From positions 141,746 to 162,811 of the forward strand of contig DIQT01000015.1 in the NCBI GenBank assembly GCA_002427365.1: DNA of 21,066 nt, in the 5' to 3' direction. The number at the start of each line of letters is the position of its first letter. Positions within the stretch are counted from its first letter, which is position 1. The notes beneath the pieces were generated by a model. It worked only from the letters and a program-made list of their open reading frames with translations, searched no databases and had not been told where the DNA came from. The DNA is from Caryophanales bacterium UBA5455 (GTDB taxonomy: Bacteria; Bacillota_I; Bacilli_A; RFN20; CAG-826). Both the position numbers and the translations under genes were made by a program. This document shows positions 15,875-21,066 of the stretch, piece after piece.

Positions 15875-15894
15875 AAGCGTACGTTTTTATTTTT

Positions 15895-15926
15895 TAGTAA
15901 AAAAAACTGCCGTTACACGGCAGTTT
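15895..15926 (-). terminator. Rho-independent terminator of tig
   Basis: Stem AAACTGCCG (15926-15918) / CGGCAGTTT (15912-15904), 9 perfect pairs with a 5-base loop, followed by a T run. It starts 19 bases after the tig stop. Confidence 0.92.
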
Positions 15927-15945
15927 AGATTAAGTTAACTTTTGC

Positions 15946-17232
15946 TTAGTCGTTTGAACTAGCGAGTAATTTATAAACGTTTTCGTGTAAGATGGAATTT
16001 TTGAATTGATTAATTCCGTTTTCATCTTGGAAGAAAATTTTCCGAACTTGGTCTTCTTCCATGTTATATTGCATGGCAATTTTCGAAATTTCAAAATCAA
16101 CAACTTCATCAGTAACTTCTAATTCTTCAAGTTCGGCGACTTTATTCACAATTAAGAAGTTTTTAAAAGCGATTTCGGCTTCTTCATGATATTTATTATG
16201 GAAGTCTTCTTCGCTTGTATTCGTGTAAGAAAGGTAAGTGGCTAAATCAAGACCTTGTTGGCCTAATTGTTCACTAAATTGATCAATCCGGTGATGGGCT
16301 TCATTAGCGATAATTTGGTCCGCAATTTCAAATTTCGAAGTTTCGCGGATTTTCGATAAGACTTCGCCTAAGTAGCGATTGTCTTCGGCTTTCTTTGCTT
16401 CTTCTTCAAGGTCATGTTTAACGTGTTCACGTAATTCCTCAATAGTTGTAACGTTTTCATAACCTAAATCAGTGATAAATTCTTCATTAAGTTCAGGAAC
16501 GACCCGTTGTTTAATTTCGTGTAAAGTAACTTTAAAGGTCGCATCTTTGCCTTTTAATTCTTCATGATATTCTTGGGGGAATGTCACATCAACATCAAAG
16601 GTTTCGCCAGGTAAATGACCAACGATTTTTTCTTCAAAGCCAGGAATAAATGAGCCTGAACCAAGTTCTAAGGCGTGGTTTTCGGCTTCGCCACCTTCAA
16701 AAGCAACACCATCGACAAATCCTTTAAAGTCAATAATCGCGGTATCACCATAATCAGCTTTACCTTCTTTTAAGACTAATTCAGCGTTTTGGTTCCGTAA
16801 TTCAAGAATTTTTAAATCAACTTGTTCAGGTGTAACGTTGACTTCTTTATGACCAATTTCTAAATTTTTATATTGACCGATTTCAATTGTTGGTTCGGCC
16901 GCGACAAGAAACTTAAATTCTAATTCGACATCACTTAATTTGCTAATATCAACACTTGGTTGGGTATAAGGAACTAAGTTATGTTCATCAAGGGCGGCAC
17001 TGAAAGCATCATTAATGACTTCGCTAATTGCGGCATCAAAAATCTTTTCTGGGCTAATATGTTGGCGAGCAATTGCTTCAGGAACATGACCCTTCCGGAA
17101 ACCTTTAACTTCGAGATCTTTGCTTAAGTTATTGAAAACTTTATTTTGCGCATCGCGCCATACGATTGGATCGACTGGTTGAATGATTTCATACGTTGAA
17201 TCTTCTAATTTTGTAAGTACTGATTTTGACAT
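15946..17232 (-). CDS. tig: Trigger factor, ribosome-bound chaperone
   Basis: Binds at the ribosome exit tunnel and shields nascent chains. The 428-aa protein has the ribosome-docking signature GFRKGHVP (44-51), the N-terminal ribosome-binding domain (about 1-115), an FKBP-type peptidyl-prolyl isomerase domain (about 155-240, with GDTAIIDFKGFVDG and the GSGSFIPGFEE segment) and the helical C-terminal arm domain. GGAGG lies about 7 bases before the ATG. It has its own strong promoter and terminator, so it is a single-gene unit. In Bacilli tig is usually followed by clpX, which is missing here; lon comes next. Confidence 0.98.
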   Translation of the reverse strand: MSKSVLTKLEDSTYEIIQPVDPIVWRDAQNKVFNNLSKDLEVKGFRKGHVPEAIARQHISPEKIFDAAISEVINDAFSAALDEHNLVPYTQPSVDISKLSDVELEFKFLVAAEPTIEIGQYKNLEIGHKEVNVTPEQVDLKILELRNQNAELVLKEGKADYGDTAIIDFKGFVDGVAFEGGEAENHALELGSGSFIPGFEEKIVGHLPGETFDVDVTFPQEYHEELKGKDATFKVTLHEIKQRVVPELNEEFITDLGYENVTTIEELREHVKHDLEEEAKKAEDNRYLGEVLSKIRETSKFEIADQIIANEAHHRIDQFSEQLGQQGLDLATYLSYTNTSEEDFHNKYHEEAEIAFKNFLIVNKVAELEELEVTDEVVDFEISKIAMQYNMEEDQVRKIFFQDENGINQFKNSILHENVYKLLASSND

Positions 17233-17277
17233 TTTTTTCCTCCGATATGTTCATACAGTTTATTTTATAACTCGTCT

Positions 17278-17306
17278 ATTATAGTAGTAAAGTCAAATTC
17301 TATCAA
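17278..17306 (-). promoter_or_regulatory. Promoter of tig
   Basis: -35 TTGATA (17306-17301), 17-base spacer, perfect -10 TATAAT (17283-17278). Predicted start near 17271, giving a leader of about 38 bases. The -35 lies only 14 bases beyond the upstream gene's stop. Confidence 0.8.
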
Positions 17307-17319
17307 CTAATAAACGCTT

Positions 17320-18252
17320 TTAATTGACTTCTCCGTCATTTGGCTCTTCCATGTACTCTTCGATAAGTGGTTTTAGCTCCGCAACTTCATCAAGTGAGGC
17401 TTCACTTAGATCGCTTAAGTAAATAATTTCCCCTTCATAGCCAATTAAATCCGCCGCAACTTCACTAATCGCCATAAGTAAGGAATCATGGCGGTAATCG
17501 CTTAAATTATCAGGAAATAAATTAAACGTCACGAGGACAAAAATTTGTAAGCCGAGTTTATTAAGCGTGATATCTTTTGTTAACGAGTTAAATTCATCTT
17601 CAACTTCATTGAAGGGGACTTCACCAAAGGGATTAATAATCGTATGCATATCGAGTAACCGGATATTACCGTGGAAATCTTTAAACGCTACCTCTTTTGT
17701 ATAGCCAACGCCATTTAAGATTAAGACCGCGTAATTTCTTACCGACATATTGCTGGCACGTAGCGGTATTTCTAAAATAAGCGGTAAATATTTTTCGACG
17801 GTTCCTTCTTCCGCGATCGAGGTTAAATCTTTGAGTAACCCTTGTGCATCTTCATAGTTTTGAAGTCGTTCTTCGAGGGGCACATTTTGCCGTTCTAGCC
17901 CAGAAATATATTCAGCTTGGCGATGTTTAATGTCCTTCGGCGCACTTTTTAAATATTCTTCGACTTCTTGACTAACATATGGTTCTTCTTTATAAATATC
18001 GACTTCATCAAGTGCATCTTGAAAACGATTTAAACTCACTAATAAGTTTAAATGAATTGTCATATATTTAAGCGGATTAGTTTCATAGGCATCACGATGA
18101 AAAACTAAATATGTTAAGGCTTCTTCATCACGGCCAAGTTTAATTAGTGTTACGACATATAAATAAACTAAATCCGGATCCGTTTGATCCTTCGCGTAAG
18201 TAAGAATTTCTTCATTACTCATCTTTGCGATTATTTCATCAATTTTCTTCAT
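17320..18252 (-). CDS. TPR-like helical protein, unknown function
   Basis: A 310-aa acidic protein with no signal peptide or membrane segment, so probably cytoplasmic. The N-terminal 95 residues read as two or three helical-repeat units with TPR-like spacing (LVYLYVVTLIKLGRDEEALTYL-type, then YMTIHLNLLVSLNRFQDALDEV-type; A, L and Y at packing positions). The middle (about 110-190) has helical, Glu/Lys/Leu-rich sequence, and the C-terminus ends in a very acidic tail. I start it at ATG 18250-18252, with GAGG about 8 bases upstream, instead of the in-frame start nine codons earlier. It may belong to the Mollicutes family Pfam calls DUF3196, but that is from memory of the general look, not a search. 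It is flanked by its own promoter and by the tig promoter. Confidence 0.8.
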   Translation of the reverse strand: MKKIDEIIAKMSNEEILTYAKDQTDPDLVYLYVVTLIKLGRDEEALTYLVFHRDAYETNPLKYMTIHLNLLVSLNRFQDALDEVDIYKEEPYVSQEVEEYLKSAPKDIKHRQAEYISGLERQNVPLEERLQNYEDAQGLLKDLTSIAEEGTVEKYLPLILEIPLRASNMSVRNYAVLILNGVGYTKEVAFKDFHGNIRLLDMHTIINPFGEVPFNEVEDEFNSLTKDITLNKLGLQIFVLVTFNLFPDNLSDYRHDSLLMAISEVAADLIGYEGEIIYLSDLSEASLDEVAELKPLIEEYMEEPNDGEVN

Positions 18253-18269
18253 AATTTTAACCTCGGTTA

Positions 18270-18298
18270 ATTTTAACAAGTTCGCCTTTTAAAGTCAC
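18270..18298 (-). promoter_or_regulatory. Candidate promoter of the TPR-like gene
   Basis: -35 GTGACT (18298-18293), 17-base spacer, -10 TAAAAT (18275-18270) preceded by TGT, an extended -10. The predicted start falls close to the ribosome site, so the leader would be unusually short. Confidence 0.45.
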
Positions 18299-18315
18299 GA
18301 ATAAGCCTTGTTTTA

Positions 18316-18347
18316 ATGAAAAAGAGTTCCAATTTATGGAACTCTTT
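18316..18347 (-). terminator. Rho-independent terminator of the lipoprotein gene
   Basis: Stem AAAGAGTTCC (18347-18338) / GGAACTCTTT (18330-18321), 10 perfect pairs with a 7-base loop, then a short T run. It starts 17 bases after the lipoprotein stop. Confidence 0.85.
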
Positions 18348-18364
18348 GAGTTTGCTTTTTTTAA

Positions 18365-20794
18365 CTAGCGGTTATCTACGATGCTTAGCGATTTCGTTAG
18401 CAAATCAAATTCATAAAAGTGGTTATCAGCGTTTACATTTTCGACCCCGTAACTAATAAAATATAGTTTATTGTTGAGGAAGAGAAGATTTTGCCCATAG
18501 TTATCTTTTGTTAGTAATTCACCTTCGTTACCACCGCTTGATAAATCGTATTTAAAGATACCTGAAACGGAAAGCGTAACTTCATTTGTGTAGTAAACTA
18601 CATCATTAACAATCGTAAAGTTAGTGGGGTCGGTTTTTGAACTGACGAGATCACTAAATCCTTTACCATCCAAATCGCCTTTCGCAAGTGCCTTACTTCC
18701 CAATACGCCATATAACCGGCGGAAATAAATATTATTATTGTAGATGACAAAGAACGTTGAACGGAAATCATTAAGTTTTGTTTGTTTTTGCGTCGTTAAA
18801 TCGTAGTAATTAATATAATTACTCGTAATGTAATAAAGGCGATTATTATGGGCAAGCAAATTTTCTGCATTAACTTTTAATACGACTTCATCGTCACTTC
18901 CATCAAGATTCATCCGGTTAAGACTATTCGTGCCACTACGGTTATTATAATAAATCTTCCCGTTAAGAAAGGTTAAATCCGTACAGTCATTTTTTGAAAT
19001 ATGAAGCGGATCGCCACCATTAAGTAAATCGAGGCGATATAAATCTTTATTAAATAAATAAGTCGTGGTCCGGTAGTATAAATAATTTTCATATAAATAG
19101 TAATTATCCGCTTCGGTTGAAGTCACGCGGTCATTCGTATTTGTTAGCGTATTATAAACATACATCACCCCATTATCATAGGCATTTTGATAAAAGATTT
19201 GATTTTTATATGTCACAACCGCTCCTTTTGTATTAATATGCGATGTATCAACGGGGGGAATAAATTCCGCGAGTAAATCACTAAGCGAATTCGCTAGTAA
19301 ATTATACCGATAAAGTTTTTTATTATCGGTCCGATAAAAATAAAGGTTACCAGCTAAATAGGCAAGGGAACTAAGTTGTTCGCTATCATTTTTATTACTT
19401 ATTACTAAAGTGCCCGGCAAATGATGGTCCGTTACGGTAAGCGTACTTACTTTATAAATACCATTACCTGACAAGAAACTTTTGGTTAAATCAACATTAA
19501 CATAATATAAATCATCTTCAACAATCGTTAAATATTCACCGGCATCACTTGTTAATTTAACAACCTTAAATGAGGAGACATCCATTTTCGCTATATAGTT
19601 ACCAAGTAATTTATTAACCGTAAAATATAAGGTGTTTCCACTAATAACGAGGTTATTAATTTTTTCGTCAAGCATAATCGCCGCGGATGTTTGATTTAGT
19701 TTGGTTTTATTAATGCGGGCTAATTTGTTTCCGTTATTTCCATCCGCAAAATAAATATAATTATGATCAACTTGAAGATAATGCGCTTTGCCCGTATAAA
19801 GTTGTTCTTCGCTAACGGATTTAACCCCGTCGACTGTTGATTCTTTGGCCCGGAAAATGCCGGATTTATCCGATGTTAAACCGTTTTTAGCGTAATATTT
19901 ATACACTCCATCACTTACTAAATACATCGCATTAGTTGTTAGGAATGTTTCTAAGGTGTCACTATCTTTTTCTAAATAGGAAATCGCATCACTAAATAAG
20001 GAATCACTAACAAAATAAAGCCGATTACCTTCAGGCACAAAATATTTTGGCGTACTATTATTTACTTTTACTACTTTTTCATCTGGAGCCTTTTCATCAT
20101 AAACATAAAGGCGGTCTTTATCTAACGAGTTTTGAAAGTAAATTTTTTCATCAAATGATGTAAGGTACCGTTGCTTTTCATTACTATAAATAGTTAGTGT
20201 TGCACTTAATGTTAAATCTTCATAATTTTTATGCGTAATGGTCGCGGTAATTTCATAAGTTCCTACCGCAATCGCTTTGTTATTATTATTTGGCGTTTGG
20301 TTTGAAGAATACGTTACTTCATATCCAGCGGGAAGGAAACCAGTGATAACAAGCGCTTTTTCCGTTCCATCAAATTCATAGCGGTCATTTTTAAATTCAA
20401 CCCCGGTTAAGGCGGCGGGTGCTTTAGTAATTGTTAGGGTTGCGTTTAGCGCTAACTCGGCATATCCGACTTTAGTAATTAACGCACTTATTTGATAAAC
20501 ACCGACATCAATGTGCGGTCCAGCGTTTTCATAAGTAATGAGCGCATCACTTGGAGCGCCTTCAACTTCTAACGAATGCGAAGTTCCATCATAAGTGATC
20601 GTTTGGTTAGTGAATGTGACACCTTGAAAACTTTTGAGTTCATCGCTTAGCGATGGTTTATCACTAGTAGATAAAGAAGTTTCGTCGCTTGGGAGCATCG
20701 AAGATTTCTCCGATGAAGAATCGCGATCACCTCCACAACTACTTAATAAGATAACAGATAACATTACAGCACTAAATAAGTTCTTCTTTTTCAT
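18365..20794 (-). CDS. Large surface lipoprotein with two MBG-like domains and a repeated beta-rich body (DUF5050-like)
   Basis: An exported, membrane-anchored protein of unknown function. The signal peptide (residues 1-19) ends in the lipobox LSSC with C20 as the lipidated residue. A Ser/Asp/Glu-rich linker (about 21-55) follows. Two repeats of about 70 residues (57-123 and 132-202) share the pattern tYDGtxhxLxVxG ... YxxxAxITxxxYxxLxLxATLTI, as in MBG/YDG immunoglobulin-like domains. The rest (about 205-809) consists of many short units with L/I-YF-x-N and LYRYNL-like strands ('IYF', 'LYFV', 'YYTN'), resembling DUF5050 beta-propeller proteins. ATG 20792-20794 has AGAGGG close upstream. The long, extracellular, repeat-rich design suggests adhesion or ligand binding, but this is inference. 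Confidence 0.85.
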   Translation of the reverse strand: MKKKNLFSAVMLSVILLSSCGGDRDSSSEKSSMLPSDETSLSTSDKPSLSDELKSFQGVTFTNQTITYDGTSHSLEVEGAPSDALITYENAGPHIDVGVYQISALITKVGYAELALNATLTITKAPAALTGVEFKNDRYEFDGTEKALVITGFLPAGYEVTYSSNQTPNNNNKAIAVGTYEITATITHKNYEDLTLSATLTIYSNEKQRYLTSFDEKIYFQNSLDKDRLYVYDEKAPDEKVVKVNNSTPKYFVPEGNRLYFVSDSLFSDAISYLEKDSDTLETFLTTNAMYLVSDGVYKYYAKNGLTSDKSGIFRAKESTVDGVKSVSEEQLYTGKAHYLQVDHNYIYFADGNNGNKLARINKTKLNQTSAAIMLDEKINNLVISGNTLYFTVNKLLGNYIAKMDVSSFKVVKLTSDAGEYLTIVEDDLYYVNVDLTKSFLSGNGIYKVSTLTVTDHHLPGTLVISNKNDSEQLSSLAYLAGNLYFYRTDNKKLYRYNLLANSLSDLLAEFIPPVDTSHINTKGAVVTYKNQIFYQNAYDNGVMYVYNTLTNTNDRVTSTEADNYYLYENYLYYRTTTYLFNKDLYRLDLLNGGDPLHISKNDCTDLTFLNGKIYYNNRSGTNSLNRMNLDGSDDEVVLKVNAENLLAHNNRLYYITSNYINYYDLTTQKQTKLNDFRSTFFVIYNNNIYFRRLYGVLGSKALAKGDLDGKGFSDLVSSKTDPTNFTIVNDVVYYTNEVTLSVSGIFKYDLSSGGNEGELLTKDNYGQNLLFLNNKLYFISYGVENVNADNHFYEFDLLTKSLSIVDNR

Positions 20795-20871
20795 ATACCC
20801 TCTTTCTATCGTTGTTGCGGTGCAATTAAGATAATTAAATTTACCTTATTTTATAATACTACGCAATGAAT

Positions 20872-20896
20872 ATTTTGTTTATTTTCTAAACAAAAT
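20872..20896. repeat. Inverted repeat upstream of the lipoprotein gene
   Basis: ATTTTGTTTA and TAAACAAAAT, 10 perfect pairs around a 5-base centre, about 78 bases before the lipoprotein ATG. No T run follows on either strand, so it fits an operator better than a terminator. The promoter nearby is unclear: TTGCGT, 17 bases, then TAAATT is the best minus-strand candidate and lies just downstream of the repeat. Otherwise 20795-20958 holds no gene. Confidence 0.5.
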
Positions 20897-20958
20897 GTTG
20901 AGTTTACTCTTTCCTTTAAAACAAGGTGCTTTTTGCGTATTTAATATTTATTTCCAAT

Positions 20959-20985
20959 AAAAAAAGCCAACCGAAGTTGGCTTAG
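20959..20985 (-). terminator. Terminator after tRNA-Arg
   Basis: Stem AAGCCAAC (20983-20976) / GTTGGCTT (20971-20964) closing a TTCG tetraloop, followed by a T run on the minus strand. A T run also follows on the plus strand, so it could work both ways. Confidence 0.9.
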
Positions 20986-20993
20986 TTTTTTTA

Positions 20994-21066
20994 TGGCATC
21001 CCCGAGGCGACTCGAACGCCTGACCCACAGCTTAGAAGGCTGTTGCTCTATCCAACTGAGCTACGG
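20994..21066 (-). tRNA. tRNA-Arg(UCU), 5' end cut by window edge
   Basis: The minus strand shows the D arm (TAGCTCAGTTGG), an anticodon stem ACAGC/GCTGT around loop CTTCTAA with anticodon TCT (21036-21034), the T arm AGGCG-TTCGAGT-CGCCT, the 3' acceptor strand CGGGGAT, discriminator G and an encoded CCA. Only CCG of the 5' acceptor strand is inside the window, so the first four bases are missing. It decodes AGA. Confidence 0.95.

Noticed and set aside
1..21066. Search for CRISPR repeats, insertion sequences, prophage or toxin-antitoxin genes
   Set aside because: No repeated spacer pattern, transposase, integrase or toxin-like pair was seen on either strand; the window looks like vertically inherited core chromosome.

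Overview
The window is a compact bacterial chromosome segment in which every gene I can support lies on the minus strand, so transcription runs from high to low coordinates. It suggests a low-GC member of the Bacilli/Mollicutes line with a reduced genome but the standard genetic code. The AT-rich sequence, strong GGAGG/GAGGTG ribosome binding sites, a valine T-box, the Firmicutes-type L27 with its processing protease Prp, and the fused SecDF all point there. radC ends in TGA at a natural place and no long gene contains an in-frame TGA, so this is not the Mycoplasma UGA=Trp code. The species was not identified.

In transcription order: a tRNA-Arg(UCU) cut by the right edge, with a strong terminator; a large surface lipoprotein with two MBG-like domains and a repeated beta-rich body; a TPR-like protein of unknown function; tig (trigger factor); lon; engB; a small membrane protein overlapping engB; a valine T-box leader and valS; a 58-aa membrane peptide translationally coupled to radC; an L21-type leader with rplU, prp and rpmA, closed by a terminator; then a polyprenyl-phosphate-type glycosyltransferase, obg, nadE, a 33-aa membrane peptide, ruvA and ruvB, all close-packed; and finally secDF, whose C-terminus runs off the left edge.

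The genes serve protein birth and quality control (tig, lon, valS, rplU, rpmA, prp, engB, obg), membrane export and surface (secDF, lipoprotein, glycosyltransferase), DNA repair (ruvAB, radC) and NAD synthesis (nadE). From memory, the order tig-lon-engB ... valS ... radC ... rplU-prp-rpmA ... obg ... ruvAB ... secDF is the Bacillus subtilis order with many genes deleted from between.

I see no CRISPR array, insertion sequence, prophage or obviously foreign gene cassette, and no clear undescribed multi-gene system. The best leads are a terminator-like hairpin that buries the ribosome binding site of the 58-aa peptide/radC pair, that peptide itself, and a SecDF in which the conserved membrane aspartates appear to be missing from both halves.
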